A stretch of DNA of 64,000 nucleotides from JAPPLB01 sp965218555. Lineage in GTDB: Bacteria > Acidobacteriota > Terriglobia > Bryobacterales > UBA6623. This document shows positions 1-9,071 of this stretch, one piece after another. Position numbers and translations under genes: made by a program. Each line of letters opens with the position of its first letter. Within the stretch, counting starts at the first letter, position 1. Location: assembly GCA_965218555.1 (NCBI GenBank), contig OZ244625.1, positions 1,860,001-1,924,000 of the forward strand, read 5' to 3'. Below the pieces are notes generated by a model. The model was not told the DNA's origin, did no database searches, and was given only the letters and a program-made list of their open reading frames with translations.

Positions 1-36
1 AAAACATCAGCCTCCAATTCGTCTTCCGCTACAACC

Positions 37-471
37 TCAAGCGTTGATTTCGTTCAGCACTACGACTTCGCGCTGATCTCCCCCTAAATCCCGAATCTTG
101 ATCCGCATCATTTCTTCCGGAAATTGATCGGCGAACTTCTCGCCCCACTCGATCAACACCACCGCCCGCTCATCCCAGATGTCATCCAGCCCCAGCGTCT
201 CCAGTTCCGGTAAGCGGTCCAGCCGGTACAAGTCGATGTGATACACCTTCGGCGGCCCTTTGTACTCATGAATCAACGAAAACGACGGACTCAACACCTC
301 GTCCGCCGGCGCGCTCCCCAACCCGCCGATCAGGCCCTTCGCGAACGTCGTCTTCCCGGCCCCGAGATCCCCGACCAATAGAATCCACTGAGGCGGTTTC
401 AATTCCCCGGCGATTGCGCCCCCCACCGCCATCGTCTCTTCCGGCGATGAGGTTCGCCAATGCCGCTGCAT
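37..471 (-). CDS. tsaE: tRNA threonylcarbamoyladenosine biosynthesis ATPase TsaE
   Basis: A 144-aa P-loop ATPase of normal TsaE length. It has a Walker A motif GDLGAGKTT near residues 34-42, the SPSF(S/T)L motif near 60, the DLYRL motif near 80 and EWGEKF near 108, all typical of the family. TsaE works with TsaB and TsaD in the cytoplasm to put the threonylcarbamoyl group on A37 of ANN-decoding tRNAs. Its ATG shares one base with the stop of the upstream nnrDE gene (TAATG), so the two are translationally coupled at the end of a minus-strand operon. Identification is secure from motifs and length. Confidence 0.95.
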   Translation of the reverse strand: MQRHWRTSSPEETMAVGGAIAGELKPPQWILLVGDLGAGKTTFAKGLIGGLGSAPADEVLSPSFSLIHEYKGPPKVYHIDLYRLDRLPELETLGLDDIWDERAVVLIEWGEKFADQFPEEMMRIKIRDLGGDQREVVVLNEINA

Positions 472-2036
472 TACGAGCTTACCCGTCGAATCGCCCGCGG
501 CAAGTAGTTCAAGAGATCTGTTGCCGCCAACGTCTGTTCGCCACCCTCTTCGACCGCCAACTCACCCGCCAACCCATGCAGATACACCGCTGCCGCGATC
601 ACCACCTCCGGCCGCTGTGCCGGGAATTGCGCAAGCAAACCTGCAATCATCCCCGTGAGCACGTCCCCCGAGCCCCCCTTGGCCAGCGCCGGCGTACCCG
701 TCGGATTCACCAACACGCCGCCGTCGGGCGAAGCAATCAAAGTCCGAAAGCCTTTCAACACGACGCAGACCTTCTTTTGGGTGGCAAGCGACCGCGCCGT
801 CTCAACTCGCCGTCCCTGTACCTCGGCGCTGGTAAGCCCCGTCAGCCGCGCCATCTCACCCGGGTGAGGCGTCAACACCACCAACCCGCTCGCCGCCTGC
901 CAGTCCGCGATGCCCGCCAGAGCCGTCAGCCCATCCGCGTCCACAACCAGCGGCATCTTCGCCTCGCGAACGACGCGGCCAACCAGCCTGCGGTTCTCCT
1001 CGCTCGTCCCCAGCCCCGGCCCGACGGCGGCGACCGTCTTGCCCTCAAGCCAACTCTCTTTGAACGCCGACTCGCCCATCGAACCGTCTTCCAATTCCGC
1101 GACCGGTAGCGTCATCAACTCCGGCCGGTCGCTCACCATCGCCGGCGCGGCGCCCGCCGCCGTCGCCACGGTCACCAGGCCGGCTCCCGCTCGCAAAGCC
1201 GCCGTTCCCGCCATCAGGGCCGCTCCCGGCTTCGGCGTCGACCCGCCGATCACGAGCACATGCCCATAGCTGCCTTTGTGAGAAGACTTCTCGCGCGGCG
1301 CAAACAGCGCGCCAACGTCCGACGCCTCAACAAGCGCCAGCAACGGGCCCTCCAAGGCATCGAGCACGGTGTTCGCCGTCCCAATCGGGGCCACGGTAAC
1401 ATCGCCCGTCCGCTCGCAATTCGGCGGAAACACTTGGCTCACTTTCGGGGCCGTAAACGTCACCGTGTAGTCCGTCCGCATCGCCGGCCCGAGCGGCGCG
1501 CCCGTATCCGAAGGCAAACCCGACGGGATGTCCACCGCCACGACCTTCGCGTGCGGAAAGCCGCTGTTGACGTCGGCGATTACTTCCGCGAAAAGACCTT
1601 TCGCCGGCCCGCGCAACCCCGTTCCCAGCAAAGCATCGATCACAACCGTGGCCGGCGTGAGCCGCGGCAGAATCTCTCTCCAAGCGGCGGCATCCGGCGC
1701 AACCCTCGGCTCCACGTCCACCCCTTGAAGGGCCCGATAGTTCGCCGCCGCGTCGCCCTGCAACTCCGCCGGGTCCACCAGCAGCACAACCTCCAAACGC
1801 TCCGCACCGACCCGCGTTGCGATTTGCCGCGCCACCACAAAGCCGTCTCCGCCGTTGTTCCCCTTGCCGCAAAGGACGACGATGCGTTGCTCGCTCAACG
1901 GAGAAAAACGCCGCGCCAGCAGCTCATACAAGCGGCCACCGGCGTTCTCCATCAGCACCAGACCCGGTACGCCCCGCTCTTCAATCGTGACGCGGTCCGC
2001 TTCCCGCATCTGCGCCGCTGTCAATATGCGCTGCAA
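471..2036 (-). CDS. nnrDE: Bifunctional NAD(P)HX epimerase / ADP-dependent NAD(P)HX dehydratase
   Basis: A 521-aa fusion that repairs hydrated NADH/NADPH. The N-terminal YjeF_N epimerase half (about 1-215) carries GKGNNGGDGFV at 57-67. The C-terminal ribokinase-like dehydratase half (about 245-515) begins with KGSYGHVLVIGGS and carries the GGSGDVLTG anion-hole/ATP motif near 455. The length matches the usual bacterial fusion. It lies one base downstream of the K+ channel gene and overlaps tsaE, an order (nnrD-tsaE) that recurs widely in bacteria. The ATG at 2036 is directly preceded by the channel stop codon, which implies coupling. Confidence 0.95.
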   Translation of the reverse strand: MQRILTAAQMREADRVTIEERGVPGLVLMENAGGRLYELLARRFSPLSEQRIVVLCGKGNNGGDGFVVARQIATRVGAERLEVVLLVDPAELQGDAAANYRALQGVDVEPRVAPDAAAWREILPRLTPATVVIDALLGTGLRGPAKGLFAEVIADVNSGFPHAKVVAVDIPSGLPSDTGAPLGPAMRTDYTVTFTAPKVSQVFPPNCERTGDVTVAPIGTANTVLDALEGPLLALVEASDVGALFAPREKSSHKGSYGHVLVIGGSTPKPGAALMAGTAALRAGAGLVTVATAAGAAPAMVSDRPELMTLPVAELEDGSMGESAFKESWLEGKTVAAVGPGLGTSEENRRLVGRVVREAKMPLVVDADGLTALAGIADWQAASGLVVLTPHPGEMARLTGLTSAEVQGRRVETARSLATQKKVCVVLKGFRTLIASPDGGVLVNPTGTPALAKGGSGDVLTGMIAGLLAQFPAQRPEVVIAAAVYLHGLAGELAVEEGGEQTLAATDLLNYLPRAIRRVSS

Positions 2037-2037
2037 C

Positions 2038-3048
2038 TCAGATCTCCAGAATCTCTTCCAGCTTCTTCAAGTTCGACCGCTCGCCCATCACGAATAACAC
2101 GTCGCCGGGTTCGATCCGCGTATCTCCGGCGGGATTGAATAGCATCTCTCCCCCCGTCTTCTGGACGGCCAGCACAATCAACCCCAGCTCCGGCTTGATG
2201 CGCGACTCATCGAGCGTCTGGGAAGCCACGCGACTCGCTTCGGTGACCCGTACCTCCTCAACCTCGATGTCCAGATCGGACGACCGCCCGAACGCGGACG
2301 CTACATCGAGGAAGCTCACTGCATGAGGCCGCAGCATCGATTGCGCCAGCCGATGTCCGATGAACGCATAGGGCGTGAACACCGTATTCGCTCCCGCGCG
2401 CCGCAGCCGATCCGCCGCATCCTGACTGCTTGCTCGCGACGCGACCAACAGTTTCGGGTTCAACATTCTTGCCGACAGCGTGACATACACGTTCTGCGAA
2501 TCGGACTCCACAGCGGAAACGAGACCGTTCGCCGTCTCGATACGGGCTGTCCTCAACGTCGAGTCCTGTGTGGCATCCGCAACCAGCGTCGGCACATCTT
2601 GCTCCGTGCCCCACTTCGCTCGCTCCGGGTCCGACTCGATGAGCAGCACCTTGACCTTGTTTCGCTTCAGCTCCCACACGACGCTCCGGCCAACCCGCCC
2701 CGCCCCGCAAACAATGTAGTGATCGGAGAGCTTCTTCAGCATGATCCTCCTCCGCCGGCGCCCGAAGGCGTCCCCCATCTCGAGCTTCAGCATCATATCG
2801 CCCAAAATCGTGATGGACGCCAAGATCGTCGTCACCCCGGCCAGCATCAGAACCGAGGCAAAAACGCGCCCTCGAAAAGTCAAGGGGTGTAACTCTTCAT
2901 AGCCGACTGTCGTCAGAGTGATCAGCGTCATATAGAAGCTGTCAAACAACGACCAGCCTTCGACAGCCTGAAAACCCAGTGTCCCCGCCGTGAGGACGAC
3001 CGTCATCAGCAAGGAGACAACGACGATCTGAGAACGCCAGCCGTTCAT
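2038..3048 (-). CDS. Two-TM potassium channel with RCK (TrkA-N/TrkA-C) domain
   Basis: A 336-aa MthK-like channel subunit. Two hydrophobic helices (about 7-27 and 62-85) flank a pore loop with the filter sequence TTVGYE at 46-51. A cytoplasmic RCK/TrkA-N Rossmann domain begins about residue 110 (GAGRVGR) and a TrkA-C domain covers about 250-336. The family conducts K+ and is gated by ligands bound to the RCK ring. The filter ends GYE rather than GYG; variants at this position occur in bacterial TrkA-N channels, but ion selectivity should not be assumed. It is first in the nnrDE-tsaE operon. Function is confident; specificity is less so. Confidence 0.88.
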   Translation of the reverse strand: MNGWRSQIVVVSLLMTVVLTAGTLGFQAVEGWSLFDSFYMTLITLTTVGYEELHPLTFRGRVFASVLMLAGVTTILASITILGDMMLKLEMGDAFGRRRRRIMLKKLSDHYIVCGAGRVGRSVVWELKRNKVKVLLIESDPERAKWGTEQDVPTLVADATQDSTLRTARIETANGLVSAVESDSQNVYVTLSARMLNPKLLVASRASSQDAADRLRRAGANTVFTPYAFIGHRLAQSMLRPHAVSFLDVASAFGRSSDLDIEVEEVRVTEASRVASQTLDESRIKPELGLIVLAVQKTGGEMLFNPAGDTRIEPGDVLFVMGERSNLKKLEEILEI

Positions 3049-3194
3049 GGAAACAACCAGGGCCGAACCCCCAAAAAAACGATACGTTCAGTATCCCGCG
3101 ATTTCAGCAAGAGGGAAACTTTGCGTCGGGAACCGGGGTGCGCCGAGGGTCCCCGCACGCCCATCAAGACGACCATCAGTCCACCCGACGGACC

Positions 3195-4139
3195 CTACGA
3201 TTCGTACCCTCCGGCCCGATGCCGCAGCCGGTCCATCGTTACCGCCGCCACGATGATCGACCCCGTCAAGACATCCTGGACCCAATTCGGAACGCCCTTC
3301 ATGCTCAACCCGTTGCGGATGACCGCCATCAACATCGCCCCCGCAACCGACCCCATCACGCTCCCTGCGCCGCCGCTCAAGCTTCCGCCGCCGATCACGA
3401 CCGCCGCGATGATGTCCAGCTCCATCCCCTTCGCCGCTGTCGGATCGCCTACGGTCAGCCGGCTGAACTGCATCAACCCCGCGAAACCGATCAACGTCCC
3501 GGCCAGCGAGTAGAGCGCCAGCTTCACGCGTTCCACGCGAATCCCGCACAGCCGCGCGGTGTTCTCATTCGACCCGATCGCGAAGATATGCCTCCCCAGC
3601 ACCGTGTTCCTCAGCAGCAGCGCCACGACGACGGCAAGCAACAGTGTCGCCCAGACCCCCGGCGCCACTATCAGCCAGGCCGGCTCGGGAAACTTCGACA
3701 GCATCGTGTTCAGCCATGTGATCGGCGCGTCGATCTTCTGCTCGTCCGCCAACCCCGTCGCCGTCCCTCGAAACACCAACAAGGTTCCCAGCGTGATGAT
3801 GAACGGGACCAGTTTCAAGCGCGTGATCAGCAAGCCGTTCGCCGCGCCGCACGCCCCGCCGATCAGGACTCCCGCCCCCGCCGCCGCAAGCGGAGACCAC
3901 CCCGCTTCGAGCAGCTTCGCGATCACCACCGTCGACAGTGCAATCACCGATCCGGCGCTCAAGTCGATCCCGCCCGAGATGATGATCAGCGTCATCCCCA
4001 GCGCGCCCGCCGTCACAATCACGCTCTGCGTCAACACGGTGACCCGGTTGAAGTTCGAGTAAAACGGTTCCCCCGCCCACAGGCAAAACAGCAGATAAAC
4101 CGCCGCCAACCCGATCAGGGGCCCAAGATTCTTCTTCAC
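3195..4139 (-). CDS. ABC transporter permease, ribose/xylose (RbsC) type
   Basis: A 314-aa, highly hydrophobic inner-membrane permease with the family signature around ISGGIDLSAGSV near residue 80 and about eight to ten membrane segments. I chose the GTG at 4139 because GGGGAGA lies just upstream and the mature family start (KKNLGPLIGL...) follows. A longer reading to 4205 adds 22 polar residues without a ribosome binding site. The family imports sugars together with an ATPase (RbsA type) and a periplasmic binding protein, but neither is encoded next to it. The substrate is unknown. Confidence 0.85.
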   Translation of the reverse strand: MKKNLGPLIGLAAVYLLFCLWAGEPFYSNFNRVTVLTQSVIVTAGALGMTLIIISGGIDLSAGSVIALSTVVIAKLLEAGWSPLAAAGAGVLIGGACGAANGLLITRLKLVPFIITLGTLLVFRGTATGLADEQKIDAPITWLNTMLSKFPEPAWLIVAPGVWATLLLAVVVALLLRNTVLGRHIFAIGSNENTARLCGIRVERVKLALYSLAGTLIGFAGLMQFSRLTVGDPTAAKGMELDIIAAVVIGGGSLSGGAGSVMGSVAGAMLMAVIRNGLSMKGVPNWVQDVLTGSIIVAAVTMDRLRHRAGGYES

Positions 4140-4381
4140 AGACTCTCCCCGTAGCCCGCTGATTCTAACGGATACGAGCAGCCTGCAACCGCAGTCCGGC
4201 CCCACCCGAAATCTTCCGTCTCAGCAGACCTGCACGACAGAACCGACACGCTCTCTTGAAGACCTCCGGGGACGCAATACCACTCCACCCGCGCCGACCA
4301 AATCGATGAGCAGATCGCCTGGCCCGGCCCTGGCCGGGTGACGCGCCGGCCGGCGGGTGCTGAAATTGCTAACTGATTTTG

Positions 4382-5899
4382 CTAAGCGATGACCTCGTCC
4401 AGCACCCTGCCCGCTACGTCCGTAAGTCGAAACTGCCGGCCGTTGTACTTGTAGGTCAGGCGCTCGTGGTCGAGCCCCAGCAGGTGGAGAATCGTGGCGT
4501 GAAAGTCGTTGATAGAAACTTTGTTGACCGCCGCCCGATGGCCCAATTCGTCTGACTCGCCGTAGGACACGCCGCCTTTGATGCCGCCGCCAGCCATCCA
4601 CGTCGTAAAGCAGTGGGGGTTATGGTCGCGGCCCGGTTTGGCGCCGCCGATCTGGGAAAGCGGCAGGCGGCCGAACTCGCCTCCCCAAATGACCAGCGTC
4701 TCGTCCAGCAGACCGCGCTGTTCCAGGTCGGTCAGCAACGCTGCCATCGGTTGATCGGTCTCACCCGCGAACTGTGTGTGGTTCCCGTGAATGTCGTGGT
4801 GGCCGTCCCACGAGCGCGCGTTCTCCATGCCGCCCGAGTAGATCTGAACGAAGCGCACGCCGCGTTCGACCAGCCGCCGCGCCATCAGACACTGGCGCGC
4901 CATGTGGCCGCAATGCTTCTCGTGCAACCCGTACCTCTGCTGGATGTGAGGCGGTTCGCGATCGACATCCAACACTTCCGGCGCCGCCGTCTGCATGCGG
5001 TAAGCCAGCTCGAAGCTCTCGATACGCGCGGCCAACTCCGCCTCGTAGGGATTCCGCTCGAGGTCGCGGCCGCCCAGTCGCGCCATCAAGTCGAGTTGCG
5101 CGCGCTGCCTTTCGTCGTTGAGAGCGGCGGGTCTCTTGAGATTCTCGATCGGCTCGCCCTGGGGGCGCAGCCACGTCCCCTGGTAGACGCCCGGAAGGAA
5201 CCCCGCGCTCCAGTTGGCGGCGTTGCCTTTGGGAAGCCCGCGGTTCTTGGGGTCCGACATGACGACGAAACCCGGCAGATTGCGGCTCTCGCTCCCCAGC
5301 CCGTAGGTCACCCAGGAGCCGAGACAGGGATAGCCCATGCGCATCTGTCCGCTGTTGATCGTGAACAGGGCCGGTGAGTGGTTGTTCGAATCGGAGTGGC
5401 CCGAGTGGATAAAGGCCATCCGATCGACGTGCTCACCCAGGCAAGGGAAGATTTCCGATACCATCTTGCCGCTCTGGCCGCGCGGGGAGAACCGGAACGG
5501 GGACTTCATCAGCGCGCCGACCTCTCTCGAGAAGAAGCCGGTAAACTTGTCGAACCCCTCGAGCTCCTGACCATGGTGCTTGGCGAGCGCGGGGCGGTAG
5601 TCCCAGGTGTCGATGTGACTCGGGCCGCCGTTGATGAACAGCCAAATGACGCTCTTGGCTTTGGGGGCGAAATGGGCGGACCGCGTCGCCAGCGGGTCGA
5701 GAGCGCGGTCCGGGTCCGGGGGCGGCCCGGCGGCGATCAGGCCTTCTTCATGGAGAAGGCTCGTCAAACCGAGCATGCCCAAGCCCATGCCGCACCGCTG
5801 CAGCAGGGCGCGGCGGGAGAGAACCTCGGACGAAGGATGGATCGGAGATCGCTTCACGTCGGACCTATTGTGCCATAGCAGCCGGCGTCGGAAGCCCAT
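4382..5899 (-). CDS. DUF1501 family exported protein
   Basis: A protein of about 505 aa of the DUF1501 (sulfatase-like fold) family. It has a Tat-type leader (LSRRALLQRCGMGLGMLG) and conserved blocks such as FINGGPSHIDTWDYRP, HSGHSDSNNHSPAL, WGGEFGRLP and GRDHNPHCFTTWMAGGG. DUF1501 genes are almost always paired with a PSCyt/PSD1 gene in Planctomycetes and Acidobacteria, as here (stop of PSD1 17 bases upstream). Their role is unproven; proposed roles involve periplasmic polysaccharide or sulfate-ester metabolism. ATG 5899 is used. A GTG at 5857, just before KRSPIHPSSEVLSRR, is a plausible alternative start and gives a leader more typical of the family. Confidence 0.9.
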   Translation of the reverse strand: MGFRRRLLWHNRSDVKRSPIHPSSEVLSRRALLQRCGMGLGMLGLTSLLHEEGLIAAGPPPDPDRALDPLATRSAHFAPKAKSVIWLFINGGPSHIDTWDYRPALAKHHGQELEGFDKFTGFFSREVGALMKSPFRFSPRGQSGKMVSEIFPCLGEHVDRMAFIHSGHSDSNNHSPALFTINSGQMRMGYPCLGSWVTYGLGSESRNLPGFVVMSDPKNRGLPKGNAANWSAGFLPGVYQGTWLRPQGEPIENLKRPAALNDERQRAQLDLMARLGGRDLERNPYEAELAARIESFELAYRMQTAAPEVLDVDREPPHIQQRYGLHEKHCGHMARQCLMARRLVERGVRFVQIYSGGMENARSWDGHHDIHGNHTQFAGETDQPMAALLTDLEQRGLLDETLVIWGGEFGRLPLSQIGGAKPGRDHNPHCFTTWMAGGGIKGGVSYGESDELGHRAAVNKVSINDFHATILHLLGLDHERLTYKYNGRQFRLTDVAGRVLDEVIA

Positions 5900-5918
5900 C
5901 AAGCATCATCAAAGCCCC

Positions 5919-8900
5919 TCAGCGGATGTAGAGGAACTCGCTCAAACCCAGCAGCGTCTGGCAGTAATCCGTGAGGGCCAGGGTCGATGCGTCCGCCCGT
6001 CCCTCGCTCGCGTAGGACCGGCGCTGCCGGTCAAGAAACTCCTCGGCGGCCGCAAGTTCATCCGCGTCCGCCGTCCTTCCATATGCGATCCGGTAAGCCT
6101 GTTGAACCGCGCTGCGCCCCTGGAATCCGTCCAGCCGCCGGGCAAGGCCCTCGGCGTAGCTTCGAGCCTGGGGGCTGTTGAGAAACATCAGAGCCTGAGG
6201 CGCGATCGTCGTGGACGGCCGGCGCCCGATGCCCACCAGTTGCTCCGGCCAGTCAAAGAGCATCATGACCGGTATCAGATTGGCGCGCTTGATAAAGAAG
6301 TAGACGCTGCGGCGGCGCATGTCGGAGCGCATGGCCCCGGGGCCGTACATGGTGGGGTCGAGCAAGCCGGAGACGGTCAGCAGCGAGTCGCGGATGGCTT
6401 CGGCTTCGAGGCGGCGCGGGGTCCAGCGCCAGCGGTAGACGTTGTTCACGTCCGCCACGGCCTTCTCTGCATCGTAGGCGGCGCTCTGCCGATAAACGGC
6501 GCTCGTCATGATCAACCTGTGCAACCGTTTGAGCCGCCAGCCGTGGTCGATGAGATCCTGGGCCAGCCAATCGAGCAGTGCCGGATGGGACGGAGGGTCG
6601 CCCTGTCGTCCGAAATCACTGGGGGTGGCGACGATTCCGCGGCCCAGATGGTAATGCCAGAGCCGGTTCACGATAACGCGGGCCAGCAGCGCGCCGGCCC
6701 CGCGGTCCACATCGGTCATCCAATTCGCCAGGGACGCTCGCCGGAAACTCGTGCGCTCCCAGCCTCGGGGAGCGGCAAGAAGCCAAGACCTCGCGTCACC
6801 ACCCTCGGGCATGAGCACTCTGAGAAAACCCGGAGACGCCGGATCTTCCTTCTGGCTCACGTCTCCGCGCTTGAGAAAGTACGTCTGCTTGTAGAAATGC
6901 GGATAGCCGTTGCCATTCGAGTTGTGACGGGGAATGGGATACCCCTCGGAGGTAACCTGGATCTTGGTCTTCGTCGGGGTCGGCCGTGAAAGAAGGTGCG
7001 ACTGCACCGCTTGGTCCAGTTGCCGCCAACTGGCGTCGGACCGTGCAAAGAACCGCAGTAGAGCCGTGCGCTGAGGCTCGGAGAGGCCGCTTGGGCCCTT
7101 ACGTCCAACCACTCCCATTCCTTCGACAACCGGCTGTGGCACACCCGAGCCGACATGCAGCGGCGGCCTGGGCTTGCCGGAGATCGATATTCGAGACCGT
7201 CCCAGGCTGCATTGGATGTGTTTCCCGAAGTGCAGCTTGATCGTCAGCCTCGCGCCGCCTTCGAATCCGACGGGTTCGGCGAGCGCGAACGCGGCAGCCT
7301 GATCCCGTCCGGCCGATTCTGCGCTCGGTCTCCAACCTCTGTCAGCGACGTTCGCGCCGGATACAGCCGGCGGCGGCTCGGCGTCCGGGTTTGGAGGGTC
7401 TGTGGTCCACGTAGAAACGAACTTCAGCTTGACGGGTTCGGCATGCGGGTCGGCGAGTGGTTGCGCCGTTGCTTTCAAACTCGTCAGGAGGAACCTGCCG
7501 CCGCGCGAGCGGCCGGGGCCGTTGTGGGGGAACGATGGGTGCGTGAGCGCCTCGACCCGGAGCGCACGGATGTCCCGGGCCTGCACGTCCGCGGTGAAGG
7601 TGTACTCGTCAAGGTCCGGAATCTCACCGGCGGCCAGGATCGACCCGTCCTCCAGCTTCTCCAGCGCCGCGCCGTGTTTCGATTGATACTCCGTGAAGTC
7701 CAGAACGCGCCAAGGGTCGTCCGAAGGCAGGCCGGCGGCGTTCTCCAGCCACCGCGCAAACGGTTCCGCCAGGCGCCGGCGCTCGTATTCGCTGCGAGCG
7801 GCGACCAGCTCCTGGTGCGCGGCTTCCCATTGCGTCAGCGCTGCCCGGGAGGCGTCCGGAGCCGGGTCGTAATCGATTTCCGTGCGAATCGCGTGCCCGA
7901 AAACGGATGCCAGGCGGTAGTAGTCCCGCGTCGGGATGGGATCGTATTTGTGGTCATGACAACGAGCACAACCGATGGTCAGGCCCAGCATCGCCGTGCC
8001 CGTCGTGTTCACCATGTCGTCCAGCTCGTCGTAGCGTACGGTTTCGAACTCGTGCTCGGTGATCTCCGTCGGGAAGGCGCCCGCTCCCAGAAACCCCGTC
8101 GCCATCAATGCCAGCGGGTTGTCCGGCGCCAACTCGTCGCCCGCCAATTGCCAGCGCACGAATCGGTCGTAGGGCATGTCACGGTTGAAAGCCTTGATGA
8201 GAAAGTCGCGATAGTGATAGGCATACGGCCGTTCATAGTCTCTTTCGAAGCCGTAGCTTTCGGCGAAGCGCGCGATGTCGATCCAGTGTCGAGCCCAGCG
8301 CTCGCCATAATGTTTTGATGCGAGTAAACGGTCGATGAGATTCTCGTAGGCGTCGGGCGATCGATCCTTGACGAACGCATCGACCTCATCCGGATCGGGA
8401 GGAAGGCCCAGCAGATCCAGAAAGGCCCGCCGAATCAGGGTCCGCCGGCCGGCCTCCGGATTCGGGGTCAGTCCCTTTTGATGGAGCTTCTGCAGGATGA
8501 ACCGGTCGATGGGCATTCGAGACCAGCCCCGATCTCCGGCCGGCGGCGCGATGCGGGCGAGCGGCCGAAAAGACCAGAACTGACGACCCGCTACGGTCAC
8601 TTCGGCCGGCGGGCCGGCGGCGGACTTGTCGATCAAGGGCTTGTCGTACGGCGCTCCCAGTTCAATCCAGCGCGCGATGTTGTTGATCGACTGCTCAGGC
8701 AGTTTCGGCTGCTGAAACGGCATGTGGGGTTCCTGCTCGTGCCGTATCAGCTTCAACAGCCGACTCGAGTCGGCCGCGCCGCCGAGTTTTCCGCTCTTGA
8801 CCAGCGACTCGCGGCTTGAGAGATCAAAGCCGCCCAGCGACTGTGCTCCGCCATGGCACACCAGGCAGCGTTCGTCGAGCAGCGGCCGCACCTCGCGCTT

Positions 8901-9071
8901 GAACAGCTCCATCCCCTGAGCCATCCGCCGAGCGTGGTGTTCATCGTCGTCTGACGGGAACGCCCGGCCTTGCTGTGCGCTCGCGGGCGTCACGGCCACC
9001 AACCACAACAAGCCGATCACCAGCATTTGCGCCGGCCGGCAATGATTGCAGGCTCTCGCGGAATCCATCAT
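5919..9071 (-). CDS. PSCyt1/DUF1549/DUF1553 (PSD1) family secreted cytochrome-like protein
   Basis: About 1,050 aa with a Sec signal peptide (about 12-33, ending ASAQQ). A planctomycete-type cytochrome c domain follows with the haem-binding CLVCH near residue 69. DUF1549 spans about 155-350 and includes a second CXXCH-like site (CARCH). A variable middle follows, and the C-terminal DUF1553 covers about 750-1030. I chose ATG 9071 because GAGGG sits five bases upstream; an upstream ATG at 9113 would add 14 residues. The protein probably acts outside the inner membrane and binds haem. It is the first gene of a pair with the DUF1501 gene. Substrate and reaction are unknown. Confidence 0.9.
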   Translation of the reverse strand: MMDSARACNHCRPAQMLVIGLLWLVAVTPASAQQGRAFPSDDDEHHARRMAQGMELFKREVRPLLDERCLVCHGGAQSLGGFDLSSRESLVKSGKLGGAADSSRLLKLIRHEQEPHMPFQQPKLPEQSINNIARWIELGAPYDKPLIDKSAAGPPAEVTVAGRQFWSFRPLARIAPPAGDRGWSRMPIDRFILQKLHQKGLTPNPEAGRRTLIRRAFLDLLGLPPDPDEVDAFVKDRSPDAYENLIDRLLASKHYGERWARHWIDIARFAESYGFERDYERPYAYHYRDFLIKAFNRDMPYDRFVRWQLAGDELAPDNPLALMATGFLGAGAFPTEITEHEFETVRYDELDDMVNTTGTAMLGLTIGCARCHDHKYDPIPTRDYYRLASVFGHAIRTEIDYDPAPDASRAALTQWEAAHQELVAARSEYERRRLAEPFARWLENAAGLPSDDPWRVLDFTEYQSKHGAALEKLEDGSILAAGEIPDLDEYTFTADVQARDIRALRVEALTHPSFPHNGPGRSRGGRFLLTSLKATAQPLADPHAEPVKLKFVSTWTTDPPNPDAEPPPAVSGANVADRGWRPSAESAGRDQAAAFALAEPVGFEGGARLTIKLHFGKHIQCSLGRSRISISGKPRPPLHVGSGVPQPVVEGMGVVGRKGPSGLSEPQRTALLRFFARSDASWRQLDQAVQSHLLSRPTPTKTKIQVTSEGYPIPRHNSNGNGYPHFYKQTYFLKRGDVSQKEDPASPGFLRVLMPEGGDARSWLLAAPRGWERTSFRRASLANWMTDVDRGAGALLARVIVNRLWHYHLGRGIVATPSDFGRQGDPPSHPALLDWLAQDLIDHGWRLKRLHRLIMTSAVYRQSAAYDAEKAVADVNNVYRWRWTPRRLEAEAIRDSLLTVSGLLDPTMYGPGAMRSDMRRRSVYFFIKRANLIPVMMLFDWPEQLVGIGRRPSTTIAPQALMFLNSPQARSYAEGLARRLDGFQGRSAVQQAYRIAYGRTADADELAAAEEFLDRQRRSYASEGRADASTLALTDYCQTLLGLSEFLYIR

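Noticed and set aside
3138..4154. A 338-codon plus-strand frame across the ABC permease
   Set aside because: Antisense to the permease; Arg/Gln/His-rich composition typical of a shadow frame.
4300..4381. G+C hairpin CCCGGCC-AG-GGCCGGG as a terminator of the DUF1501 gene
   Set aside because: The stem is perfect but the loop is only two bases and no T run follows, so I do not call it.
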